NCBI RefSeq assembly: GCF_964204645.1
Contig: NC_134025.1
Location: 7,941,001 to 8,005,000, forward strand
Length of the DNA: 64,000 bases
Source of the DNA: Tubulanus polymorphus
Lineage: Eukaryota; Nemertea; Palaeonemertea; Tubulaniformes; Tubulanidae
Direction of reading: 5' to 3'
Shown here: piece by piece, positions 44,896 through 61,400 of the stretch
Layout of the letters: every line of letters begins with the position of its first letter
Numbering within the stretch: the first letter of the stretch is position 1
Program-made: the position numbers and the translations under genes
The notes under the pieces: generated by a model
The model's database searches: none
What the model was told of the DNA's origin: nothing
Seen by the model: the letters and a program-made list of their open reading frames with translations, nothing else

Positions 44896-47800
44896 TCAGT
44901 CCCAGGCCGAAATGAAGTAGTTTTTAATTACTTTTTGAATTGGTCTTCTACATATTGGACACGGTTTTCCTCGCCGTCGTAACTTTTTAGCACAGGCATA
45001 ACAGCACATTTGGTGTCCAGTTTTTCCATGGACCAAACTTGCATTGATAGGATTTGATAAACATATCAGGCATTTATTACCCTTCTGGCATTTATCAGTA
45101 AATGTAGAAGTCGATGGTCCTGGATTTTCAGTATTTAAACTACGTAACGATAGTTGAGTAGGCGTTACAAAGGTCGACTCATTGGAGGACGATGAAGACT
45201 GACTTTCACTAATTGGCGTGCGCTGTGAAAGCGTGTAACGTTTTTCCGAACTTTGAGAAGACGCCGAATGATTAGGTAAAGTGTGGTGAACTGGCAAGCC
45301 GTCAATCTCGTCATAAGCCTGCGATTGACTAGATGAGTTAGATGGCTTACATATTGACCTACTAGGTGTCTGCTCATCACTTCCTTGACTTCCACATGCC
45401 GATCCAAATGCGGAATCAAAACTAGAAGTATGCTGTCCAATGAGAGAGCTACTTGATGTACTCTGAACAGTTTTTAATCCATTGCAATTCAACTGTTGCT
45501 TAAAAGGCATCAATGAACTAATATTCGATGGTAATTTGTACGTGACCGGTGTGCTACACGCAAATTTCGATAAACTGTCAACACAATTCGTAAATTCCGA
45601 CGAATTTCTCTGAACTAAATCTGATGATGTAATCACAGGAACTGTGTGTTCATTTGATAGACACCGTGAATTAGAAGGGATGATATCAGTATTCCCAGAC
45701 TCTAAATCTCCAGGTGCCGAGTTTGATCTCCGAAATTGGCGTTGACGCACTGGAAGACGGCCATAGTGTGACTTGTCAGGTAACCAGCCAGGACGTACTT
45801 CCCAGCATTTGATACAGTTTCTTTGTAATGGAGAATTCAACGTAGTACAGTTTGCACACTCCCATTTATCCTATAGAATAAACATACACCCATCAGTTGA
45901 GAGGTCAGTTTTAATGAGCCAAAATTTAACTCAGAACTTAATAAAGTAAATCGCTTTACCTTTTCCGAAAGCTCCACATCTGAGCTCACATCTGTTTCAC
46001 TTTCATCAGCCCAGAACTCGACATCACTTTCTTGACAGACGATTACCAATTCCTAGTGAAAACAAATAAGATTTGAAAATCCGGAGACATGCCAAATGTG
46101 TATCCCAGAAAATTAAGTAGTTAAGTAATAAACATACCCGAGGACCATCATCTTCAGAATCTGATATGATATCTGTATCGTCTTCATCGGCAGAATTTTC
46201 AACAGAACTTGTAGCAATCTCATATTCCACATCGAATGTGTGATCTTCGATTTCATCGATTATAACATCCTCTCCAGATAAATAGCTTCCGATCGGACTC
46301 CGTACCAAATTCGTTTCCTTACTCTTTACAAAATAAGGAATTGAATAAATAAATATCATACCTTCAAAAATTTTCTGAATACATGTAAAATTTTTCTTTT
46401 TTCATAATTTTTCTTTGCTTTAAGGCTTAAGAGATTCATAGATTATAGTTGTTACCTGTACACTGAGGGTTTCATCTGAAGATGATATGTGTAATTCCCC
46501 TTCGTTACAAATAAAACTAATCGAAGACGATGAACGAACTCTTTTAGTCGCTGGTTCATTTGAGGCACCGGGAGATGAGGATTCACCTATCATAAATAAA
46601 CATATAGAACTTTTCTATATAATTTGCTTTCATTTAGTGAAGCAGACCAGCAAGACGCAAAACAGAAATAAATACTTACTTCGCTTACGAATTCTATTAC
46701 AAATAGCACCAAATGAACAAGCACCATCAACCTCATCAAATGTAATTCCTGGACTTGATGTTCCAGGCTGTAATAAAAAGATAATAGTTGCAACAATCAT
46801 GAAAAGAGAAAAGATACACAAACAAAACTTCTTTTCATTGAAACTCTGCCAGACTTAATCATCCTCAATCAGATTCAAACAGTTAATCAAGCATCAACAA
46901 ATGGACATGTAAATTACTCAATACCAATCAGTCTGCCAGTCTAATTAGTGCATCTTACAGAGTAACTTTTTAATTAGCCACGTCAGACAGCAAACCACTT
47001 GTCCAAACAAGGCCTAATTAACCAATTAACAGACCAGTAGAATACCATACTGAGTTTCATCCCCAAGAACAATTCCAGATACAGTGAAAGTAATGTACCT
47101 GAGGTTGGCGTATTTCATCCCTATAAACGGTTGTATGCTTGGAAATCAGAGACCTACAAATATGTGACAAAACAAACATGTTGTAAAATGATGCGATATA
47201 GACTAATCAAAACTTTTATGATATTCCTACTAACGAATGACATATACTTACAAAACCTCTTTTATAGTAAAACTATCAATCTGAAAGACTTTTCCTAATG
47301 GATCATCGCGAATGTGCACAACCCGCGGGTTGTCAACATTATACAGCGTTCTTCTGCTTATATACTGTTTTAAATACAACAATATCTGAAAGCAAATTAA
47401 ATGGTTAAATCAACTAAACTAAACTAAAAAATTGTTTCAAATAATACCGCATTCAAAATGGCATTAGTACAGGTGAATCAATTACCTCATTTTTGGTAAA
47501 AGAACATTTCTCTGACGGAGCACCGGCAGCACGAAGAATTGTTCGAAATCCTGCAGTCGGTTGTAACTGAAATTAAGGAAATCTATCTAGTATAAAGAGA
47601 GATCCCAAACTGTTTGACTGTTTGTTCAAAAAAAGAAATACATGAAATCAATTATCACTGAGGTAAATTCACTTAGACTTACATAAACTTCTTTTGGCTT
47701 CGACTCTGCCATTACTCTGGTTTCTGAAGGAAAAGAAATATTTGCACATAATTCTATCATGCCATAAACCACATGTTCAGGAGTGGCAGTGTTGTTTCTG

Positions 47801-49890
47801 ATAGGCCGCTATAAACAATGCCAAACAAACTAATTTGTCAAAGAAAACCTAAATCCAAATAAAAACCACACTTATCATATTCAATGGACAATAAATCCGT
47901 TAAAAAATAAGACCCTTTTTTAAAAGAGCTCTACATAATTGCTAACAAATTGTAGCATATATATTTACCTGTTCTACGCATATTAAATATAAATTGATAT
48001 GCCCAATGCTTAATAAACAAATTTGTCAATCATGAGACACATGGGAACATCCACTCACGAGGAATCAATGATTCAAATTAGAAATTATAAACCCAGAGGA
48101 GCAATATTTATACTTGTAAGTTCTTGCCTGGTGAGAGACCGTTTATACAGGGATAAATCAATCTACTGGCTGAATGTCTACCCATCCTACTGATTGCTAT
48201 CTATACATGATCAATCAGCTATTTGTCTCCCTAAGTGTGACCAATCAAAGGCCAATAAACCCTCCTGACAATAACCCTTCATTAAATTCATTGTTCACTA
48301 GGCTATGTGCATGAATGTGCTTGTATTATCTAGTGGTGGATGATTTTCATGTTCCCTGTGAAGCTCAGGCCATCAGACAAGCTCGGGCAGGTTACTATCA
48401 TTATGGAATGTAGACACATGAAGCAATGATTTCACAATAAAGCCAGTCATCTCAAATGCCCTAATATAACCTTTCAACCTAGTAATTATGCACTAACATG
48501 CATAGGCCTAGTTGCTAACCAATTCAGCAGAAGTAAAACAATGATAATGGTTTATTAAGTTCTACTACACTTTTTAAAACTGCTGCTAAATTAAACGACT
48601 TAGTTTTAGTTTATAAAAAATGTTGATATGATATGATTCAATAAAAGGTATAACACAAAGGTGTAGGTCCAACAAAATATTGTATATACATAGGCAACAA
48701 AATGTTTTAGAAAACGCAATGAGTATTGTAAACATGTGTAGATTCAGTGAGAATGAGTCCATTGATGGAAAGGATGAAATACAGAGGCAGAAGATTGTTG
48801 AATTGGCAAAATAAACTATACGTTTTTCATCCTACACTGGGTCTGATTTGTAAATTAAATGAACCCATTGGCATAGTCAGTAACCTGTCATGGTTTAGTC
48901 TCACGATCGGATATTTTCAAAAGCCCATCCGATTATAAAAGCTAACTACCAACAATTAGGTAACTATTACTACCAATGGCAGTCTGCTCAATCAAATAGT
49001 GACTAAAGTATGAAAACGTTCCTGAGTAAAAGCAAATTCCAATTATATAATATCACTATTGTTTCCGATTGCTCATGCTGAATTTTATCAATGAAGACCC
49101 CAAGAAAATTCAATTCACATCAAACATTTAGCCACCAGTACTTATAATACTAATGAGGGTTGGGTCTGCAGGGATGAGCAAGATTCTGAAATTTTCACAT
49201 TTTTTTCACATTTCTTCACACCAAAATAGAAGATTTTTCATGCCAAAAACTGAATTTTTCACAAGGGATGCCTAACGCAATCTTTTAATTTCAGTAAGGT
49301 TTTATGCAAGAATAGCATAGCTAAACATGACGATATAACTATTTTGACCTGTAATTTAGGGAACACAGGCCTAGCCATTCACTGACACCAAGTACTACGA
49401 ACTAGGCTATCTAGGGTCAAAGTAGTCTGAATACCAGTCGTTGTTACGGGTCCCTACAACCTGTTTGGGGAACAACGGCTAGGTACTAGACTAGGGTCAA
49501 AGCCAAGTTCAGAAATGAAATAACATATACAGCCTATCAGGAAAACAACATAGATGATTGATAGAAATGTTCTGGTGATAGGAATTTTTTTTTAATTTCA
49601 TAGTTTCCAACATTTTCATATTTTTCACATTTTTTACAATCACAAAAATTCTGAATTCACATTTTTTCATGCCTATTGTATTAAGGTAATGTATATAACT
49701 ATGGACACCTAACATTAGCACTCGTTTATAAGCAGTTGCTCCAAATGAAGTACAGAACCACCAATAGACCACCAAGTATCGAAATAGGTTTTTCTCGGTA
49801 TTTAGTACAACTAATAAATATTCGAATGAACACCTATGCTTATATTGAGAGCAAAATAGAAAAGTGATAACATACCGATTTCTCTTCCAT
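44896..49890 (-). CDS. MDM2: E3 ubiquitin ligase Mdm2, p53 regulator
   Basis: Exons: 49876-49890 (ATG), 47683-47808, 47486-47566, 47252-47385, 47099-47153, 46680-46767, 46456-46586, 46138-46323, 45960-46052, 44896-45870 (stop). All phases join, giving about 628 residues. The N-terminal SWIB/p53-binding domain runs over exons 2-5 (PTAGFRTILRAAGAPS, NEILLYLKQYI, DDPLGKVFQIDSFTIKEVL). Basic nuclear-localisation-like stretches follow (RIRKRS, TKRVR). Next come an acidic region (ENSADEDDTDIISDSEDD), a RanBP2-type zinc finger (WECANCTTLN...CIKCWEVRPGW), a long Ser-rich linker, and the C-terminal RING with the C2H2C4 pattern (CLICLSNPINASLVHGKTGH, CCYACAKKL, CPICRRPI). By family it ubiquitinates p53 and itself. 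The tail ends NYFISAWD; vertebrate Mdm2 stops soon after NYF. Head to head with DYNLT, tail to tail with PPIL6. Confidence 0.93.
47809..49875 (-). other. MDM2 intron 1
   Basis: A 2.07-kb phase-0 intron right after a five-codon first coding exon. It contains two T-rich, ttttcaca-type low-complexity blocks (about 49190-49260 and 49585-49680). No other exon or clear p53 response element could be read. Confidence 0.4.
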
Positions 49891-50392
49891 TCAGTTATCT
49901 ATATAATCCGTTAGAAATTTCTGCATGTCGACTGATTAGATTAACTAAGAAATTGTATAAAAAATTAAATTTTCTATGACTGGTTGTGCAATAGTTATAT
50001 CCAATCCAGCACGGCCATAATTGAGACGTATTGTCGAGAAAATCTATCATTTTCCAAACTATAGCTCGGAATTCAAAAAGTTAATTTATTAATGTTTGCT
50101 TTTCCATAAGAACAAAATAACTGAAAACTGCAAGTTCTTTAAACAAAATCAGTCACTAATTTCATATTACCAGGATTCGAACCCAAACTGAGAACGAAGG
50201 GTTTAGGATTTAACCACAGTGTGAGAAATAAATATGTTTGCTTGCGGCTGTAATTTATTTCGTCAGCACCCTCTATTGACAGCTACGTTCGATACGAGAA
50301 ATTACGCGATCGGTTGTCAAGAAGAAGCTTGTCTAACATTCCTCACACAGTTTATCTTTTTACCTTCACTCACCAGTCCTCACTACTGTTAT
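49891..50392. promoter_or_regulatory. Shared divergent promoter region MDM2 / DYNLT
   Basis: There are 502 bp between opposed start codons. A CCAAT occurs at about 50003-50007. Bidirectional use is inferred. Confidence 0.4.
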
Positions 50393-54545
<4,153 letters not shown>

Positions 54546-56266
54546 AGAAAAATCATCTTTATTTTTGACCATTATCTCACTTAGTGACAAGAACAAAGAT
54601 GGTTTTGGACGAAACGATAAAAACACTTTTTAACCGCCATACGGTTTCTTCGACATTTGACGACGACTTTTTAAAAAATCGAACAACTGCAGTCTTTCTC
54701 AATACTGTTTCTTTGAGAAATGGAATAGTATTACGCCACCACACAGAATAAACATTCAGATATGCTTCAAACATTTTAGTTCATACATGTATCTGGCTTA
54801 ACTATATAATGCCATATTGTTCCCCAATTCTGTAAATACATGTATGCCACTAACGAGTGCAGCTCATAAATTTTGATCAATATAGTTTAGTGCATCTAGG
54901 CACCGATACATTGTAAAATACACAGCCAGAACCACCGCTTATACGAATGAATATACAAAATGCGATTAGACATTCTTCAATTATTTGGTAAAATATTGTG
55001 ATATCTTGTTTTATTGTGCATAGAGTTTATGAATTTGTTTACCATTTAGATAACAGTAGATGTTCTAGCACTTCCCTAGCCAATTCGGCGTCGATTGAGA
55101 ACAAAAATGAGATGAAAAACATGTTATAGATTGTAGAGTTGATTTTGTGAAATTAATGTACATAAATGATATTAAATCAAAATAATTTCCTACATAGGTA
55201 TAGATTTCCTCAGACTGTTATATTTCTTGATATTTTACATATAGAAAGCATGCAAGGTGTTTTTAATTGCAAATAGGATCGGAGTTTCCTGATGTACACA
55301 GATCAACAATCATAAACGAATGTTCAAATCAAAAACTGTGTCGTGTATATCTTGTATGTGAAGAATCTCATGTTTAAATTTATTCATCTATTCAAAAACC
55401 GGTTTGTAGAAATCTTAGAATAAGCCTGCTTGTTCCGATATCTACATATGACTTGATCATAAGCATTCCTGTTTTGGCTAATCACTCTGTGTCGAATACT
55501 TTCCATTACTTCTTTGTTTGCGGCAAGCTTTTTAACAAAAATAATCTAGTTATTGTTGAAATCTTGTTTTGTCCAGTTTAGACAGTTTCTCAAAACATTC
55601 TTTGGCATATTTTGTAAAATAATTATTAATTTTATTATTATTATCAATTGATAAAAATAAAAGATTTTCATGAATATTTCAGTTTTAGTTGTTTTTTTTA
55701 TAGTGGCAACGCCTGGGTCTATACCAAATTGACTGTTTAAATTGATAATTCACGTAGTATATATAAGATCTATCGGGAAGCAATATCTGTACTTGTCAAG
55801 AAATGTACAGTGGAACTTCATAACAGCAAACACGAGGACCCGAAAATATGTTTGTTATAACCGATAGTTCCTTATATCCAGTATGAAATTAAATTTTCTC
55901 GGGACGAAATTCTATATTTTTCATATCCGATGAATCACAAATCCAAGTTCATTAGAACGAGGTTCCACTGTACAAAGCATGGATCCTATAGATGGACACA
56001 AATTTTTATATGAAATGATTTATTTTCATAATTTCCATCCAGTAATGCAAAAGAATATATATAGAAAAACTGCTTTAACAAAATAAAACATATTAAAAGT
56101 ATTGATTATAATCTGATTATATTATCATTCGATTAACTGAATCAATACGTGTTCATGTCTGCCAGATGAGTTAAAGCTTGATCCCTTGGTGGCTTTCAAT
56201 ATGATACAATTAGGCCTAGGTAAGTAGGAGTTTAAAAAAGACCAAAAAAATGAGACAGCGCTGAGA
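54546..56266. other. Convergent intergenic region DYNLT / MANEA
   Basis: This holds the 3' UTRs of both genes and one MITE (55808-55970). It is otherwise AT-rich with no supported exon. Confidence 0.45.
55808..55970. mobile_element. pogo/Tigger-like MITE, 163 bp, TA target duplication
   Basis: The left end is CAGTGGAAC and the right end is GTTCCACTG, a perfect 9-bp terminal inverted repeat. The left end is preceded and the right end followed by TA. The internal texts (cataacagc...; ...ttagaacgagg) extend the inverted repeat imperfectly. CAGT termini with a TA duplication fit the pogo/Tc1-mariner group. It has no coding capacity, so it is a non-autonomous copy. Confidence 0.75.
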
Positions 56267-57826
56267 TTAACCAGTGATATTTAAATGATTGTTACGCTCA
56301 GGAGGTTTAAACTTTTGAACAAACGTGGCAGTTAAATCCAAATAAAACTGCGGATCATTCGGAAGATAGTTCCTGTATTCAAAATTAACATTCTTTTTTG
56401 GCACAGCCATTTCAATTTGTGTTCCTTCATGCCATTCATTGAAAGATGTAATAGTAATTATAATCGGGTTAATCTCAAGTGCCGCCTCGAAATGATTCCT
56501 ATAATAAGTTCCTCTCGTTCTACGCCTGGTATTCGCGCTATTCCACGGACGAACTTGTTCGTCGTCGTAGCCCGGACCGACGCTCGGTATGAAATACATA
56601 TTTTTTTCAGCAGCTCGGTATTTTAGTAGTTTCCAATTGTTCATCGACGACCCGAATGTGAACCCATCGCTCGCGAAATACGAGTAAAATGCGTCGAATC
56701 CGCTGCGCGATATTTTTGCTACGTCAAATTCACCGACGACGAGACCGACGAAAAATGCATCTAAACCTGATCCTCGAATCGAAGACATTTTGTGCGGTTT
56801 TAAAAGCTGTGACCAGTGTGCTTCACCAATCAGATACGAGTCATACACGTAGAAAACAGGTAATTTCCGTTTTCTGAATGTTCGCGTGTAAAATGCTGGA
56901 TGTGACCCATATTTCCGTTTGATATAAACAAGATCTTTCCGCACTGTCGTAATACTTCTACCCTCATACGGTTCAAGATGAAAAGTTACCTGAAAAGAAT
57001 TTTTTTCAAAGAAATATTCGGCACAAAAATATTGCATTGCTTGAATGAAAGCCATAGATTTAACATACCTTGATATCGTACGAGTTCGCAATATTGAACA
57101 AACCTATCAACCAATCTTCATTTGAAGCAGCAACTTCGGAGGGATACCATGTTACAACAATTACACCTATAAAGAATAAGCAAGAGAAACAATAAACACG
57201 GTATGGGTATTTTCAAGCGCACTAGTATAACTTTCACGCGTTCTCAATGGGCCTTACTTACCTATACCAGCATATAACAACTGTTTCATATGCAAATCAA
57301 TAATAGTTGGATCTCTCGAACTATACGCTCCTAAAGCTGGATAAAAACTGGCGCCGATATCATGAGGCGGTGCGTGTGTTCGATTCGGCCACTTTTTTGC
57401 GACATCTTTATCCCAATGCTTGATATATTCATGGTTCCAGTGTTTATACTTTCCGTCATGTAAAGGATTACCGTACCACGGGTAATAAAATACATGCACG
57501 TTATAATTGAGATTTGTCGATTTCTTTTTGTCGAGTAAAACCTTGTACTTTTCAAACTCAATCGAGGATGCTTTTAAAGATTCTTTCAATTTGGCATTTC
57601 CATCATCGACAGGATGTAAATCTTGTCGTTTTATATCATTCCTTTTCTTCGTTATAATATTCAGTTTGTTAAAGTTAGTGTGAACCTCTGCGATGTCGTG
57701 AGTCTGGATGGTAAAGGCAATGAAGCAAATTAAAGCGATCAGCAGTAAAACCACAAAGTAGTAGTATTTCCTCAAACTCCTCAGTTTCAGCGGTCGGATT
57801 AGTGTGCGTTTCCATTGAGTCTTCAT
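56267..57826 (-). CDS. MANEA: Glycoprotein endo-alpha-1,2-mannosidase (GH99)
   Basis: Exons: 57262-57826 (ATG), 57069-57166, 56267-56989 (stop). Phases match, giving about 461 residues, the same length as vertebrate MANEA. It is a type II Golgi protein: a short basic cytoplasmic head, a membrane anchor (YYYFVVLLLIALICFIAF) and a stem, then the GH99 barrel (VHVFYYPWYGNPLHDGKY, HWNHEYIKHWD, PPHDIGASFYPALGAYSS, VVTWYPSEV, FVGLVVGEFDV, FNEWHEGTQIE). The two acidic residues of the EWHEG stretch match the catalytic glutamates of the family. The enzyme trims glucosylated mannose from N-glycans in the Golgi, bypassing ER glucosidases. Divergent from SCAF (613 bp between start codons). Confidence 0.94.
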
Positions 57827-58439
57827 GACGGCTGAAATTATTCGACATTAACATATTATAGATTATTTGTATGGGAGGGAGAAAAGTGAATTGTGCCACG
57901 TTTTGGAACTTAGTTAATGGAGACGTATATCATATTATGAAAGAGAAAATCTGGGAAAGGAACAAGGGTCAATTTGACTTAGATAGAGTTTTTGACATCC
58001 AAAACAAAACCATCTCCGGCTGCTGCGTATTTCAACAAAACATCATCATCAGTTCAGTCACTCTTTCATCCACCACAATATATCATTTACAGATGTGGGG
58101 TGAATAAAACTTGTGATGCAAGTGTCATAATAATTAGGCTGTCATATAGAAAATGGATTTATGCCTCTCACCCAATTTAGCCTTCGGTTACACACATTGC
58201 CAACCCATCAGTGAATAATTTGACAGCAGTTTGACAACTTTTCGACACCGTTAGCTGCTGCCACCTGACGGTCGTACATTCGTAACGAGAAAACTGATTG
58301 GTCGCTAACTCGTAAATATGTCCAATCACAGCTCCCGTTACTTCGATTTCAAGTGAACGGTGTGCGGCCATTTTCCTGATATTCAGTGCATGGTTCCGAA
58401 AAAATAAATAATGTTATTTTGAACCCGTTCTCGAGCACG
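57827..58439. promoter_or_regulatory. Shared divergent promoter region MANEA / SCAF
   Basis: There are 613 bp between opposed start codons. It contains an inverted CCAAT (ATTGG at about 58288-58292), a CCAAT at about 58321-58325, and a YY1-like GCGGCCATTTTC at about 58364-58375. A bidirectional TATA-less promoter is inferred. Minus ORF 58177-58371 is probably chance or 5' UTR. Confidence 0.5.
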
Positions 58440-61400
58440 ATGGAGAGTGTGAGAGCCTTTAACAATGAGGTCAGCTCCGTTTTACATGTTTCATAATTTG
58501 TTTACGCAATCTGAATGTGTAACTTAACTGTAAATCGCATTGGTTTTCCTTCATTATCTCTTGTTTGTTGTGCGCGTCTCTCTCCCTCCGCCGTCCGGAC
58601 CGAACCGACGACAACCTGGGCGTGCAGTATCGTCTTGTGACCTGTCGCCCCCCAGCCCCCTAGCTTCGGCCATCAGTCGCTGCCCCGAACTTTTGTAATG
58701 TGCCCTTATTTGTCCTAATTTCGAGTGGGAGGAGACTTAAGATTTTAAATCTAAAATTAATAATGTGATACTTCTTGGCCAAAAATAAATTTTCATTTTG
58801 TTTCACTCAATTCACACTGGTAATGAGGGGAAGATTAAGAGTACAACCTAAAGAATATGTTTAGTCCACTTCTGTTTGATACTGAAGAAAAACCATAGAG
58901 AACCACATGATAATGATATTCATCTGCTTTAATATCACTTTATTACAGCTTTCCTCATTGTATGAGACGAAGCCGCCGGTTTCACGAGGAAAAATGGCAA
59001 CGTTGACTAAACTGGCGATAAAAGCTATTAAGTTTTATAAACATATCGTTCAAAGTGTGGAAAAATTCATCCAAAAGGTAACATTTGCTTCCTTAAACTG
59101 GTTGGGTCATTCTATTCTTGCTTAATTTTCTGAAATAACAAGATAATCTTGTTTCTATTGACAGTGTCGGCCGGAATACAAGGTTCCTGGATTGTACGTA
59201 GTAGATTCAATTGTGCGTCAGTCCCGACATCAATTTGGTGCGGACAAAGACGTATTTGCTCCGCGATTCATGAAAAATGTACTCGAAACGTTTCAGAACT
59301 TGTTGAAATGCCCACCTGAAGATAAGGTGAGTAACTTATGTCAAAAAAGAATGTTTCAACAATTGCCCTGCCCAATTATCAATAATTTGCACTGGTTTTA
59401 ATTTTTATTTTAGAGTAAAATTGTTAGAGTTTTGAATTTATGGCAAAAAAATCAAGTATTGCCAAGCGCCGTTATTCAACGGTTGATGGATATAGCTGCC
59501 GATCCAAGTAACACTTCACTTATTCAGACAGGTTTGTTATTGATCCTAATTTTTTTTCTAAATATGTTTTATGAAGTTACCTTCTAAAGTTAAAATTTTT
59601 ATATCAAGAATCTTCAATCGATTAAAAAAGAAACATGGATACTCGAAACATGACTGATTTTCGATGATGTCTTTTTTTATCACAGCTCAGAAGGAAATTC
59701 AAGTGATAATTGAGTCCCAGGGTCAGCGTCGTATACAGCAATTAGTCATAAAGAAAAAACCATCGGAAGAAGAGGTGGTCGCGATTACCGTGAAGAAAAC
59801 CGATAACGATGCATCCGCGACGACGGATGAACAGCAACCTCCTCCCGAGATCTCTGCGATGGAAGCAGCGTCGTTAGAAGCGATCACTCATACTATCTCA
59901 CAGTTAATTCACCATGTCAGTAACACTCCCGTAAGTGTGAAACTACGGAAATCTAATTTTACTTCGTTCGTGCATCAATATTATTAAAGACAGCGGACAA
60001 TTAGCGACTGCAAAGATTTCTGTTCATATTGTGCCTCTGACTTAACTCAAATATACCAGCTCTGACTGGGACCTCGCAAATTTGTACAGGGTGGCCGCTT
60101 GCTGGATATCAGGGAAATTTTTTATCTTGAAAAAAGTCAGGCCATTTTGTAAAATAAAAGCTCCTAAAAAGTCACGTAAAATCAAACAGCGTCATATTTG
60201 ACTGTGTTAATTGATTGGATTCTTAGAGATCAAATATCTATGTTTTAGGATGCTTCACCAGGCGTGAATGCTCAGCAGCAGCAACTCAATCAACTGCAGG
60301 TACTTCAAGAACAGTTGATTGAACAGACACAGCTATTGCAGAAACCACAGAACGAGCAGCCAATCATTGATAGCAACGTTCTCGCTCAGATACAAGCCCT
60401 TACTGCGCAATTACTAACAAACGAAGAAGAGGAAGATGATGGCGATAATATGGAAATTGACGAAGAACCTCCAAAATTTAATAAGGTATTCTTTTAACCT
60501 TTCACACGGAGTCACTAGTCGTTCTATTCTAATGATTCAAATTTGTTGTTAGCTATTAGCCCAAGTTTTAGAAAAATCTCAAAATCGCAGAAACTAGGCG
60601 TTTTACCACCAGTCATTTTATGAATGATTATTGTAGGATCTGTTAGATTTTGATTACGGTGAAAGTGATGATGAAGAAGAACCACAAAATAAGAAGCCAG
60701 ATGTGAATGGTGAACCAAAGAATAAATCTGCCAAGTTATCCAGGTATAATAATACATAATATGAATAAGTATAAAATGTATCCTACGTGTGGAAGTCGTT
60801 GTTCGCATGTTGTTGTTATTTTGTAGCATGCTCGGTGATAGTGGATTAGTTGCGCAGATACAAGAGATGTCGGCTACGATTCAACGTACGGAGCAATTAA
60901 AGCAGGAACTGACAAAACAAGAAGACGAACTTCGTCGTAAACTACAAGAACAAAAACATCCCGACGAATACCAGGAACAGTCCAATCAGTGGCAGAAACC
61001 GCCGGAGCCTCCAGAACCAGGAGATAGTGAACAACGTTATGAAAATAGACACGATGACGATTATTCCAGACGTCGATCTACAGATCATGAGCGATATCAA
61101 CTAGAAGAGGGTGAAGTTGTGAGTATTCTAATTCATTCCAGTTTATCCGGAGGTGTTTGACATCAACCCGCAATTGCCTATCCTAACTGTTTATTTGAGC
61201 ACACCGTAAGTTATTGTTCTGTCAAAATAATTGAACAAATTTCTTACAGTATCAACAGGAAGAGCGATACTCTGATGATAGAGGTGAATATCGTGAGCAT
61301 CGTAGTCGTGATGAGAACTATGACCCACGTTCATCGGATCAGGAGGAATCACGCGAACGATCGCACGATCGTAAGAAACACAGACATGAACGTGAACGTT

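Noticed and set aside
47809-50392. p53 response element in the MDM2 promoter or intron 1
   Set aside because: Several CATG/CAAG-cored decamers were inspected; none matched RRRCWWGYYY on both sides as a pair.
58177-58371. Minus ORF beginning with ATGGCCGC in the MANEA/SCAF promoter
   Set aside because: Not in a frame or phase that can be joined to MANEA; the ATGGCC context is better explained as a YY1-like element or 5' UTR.
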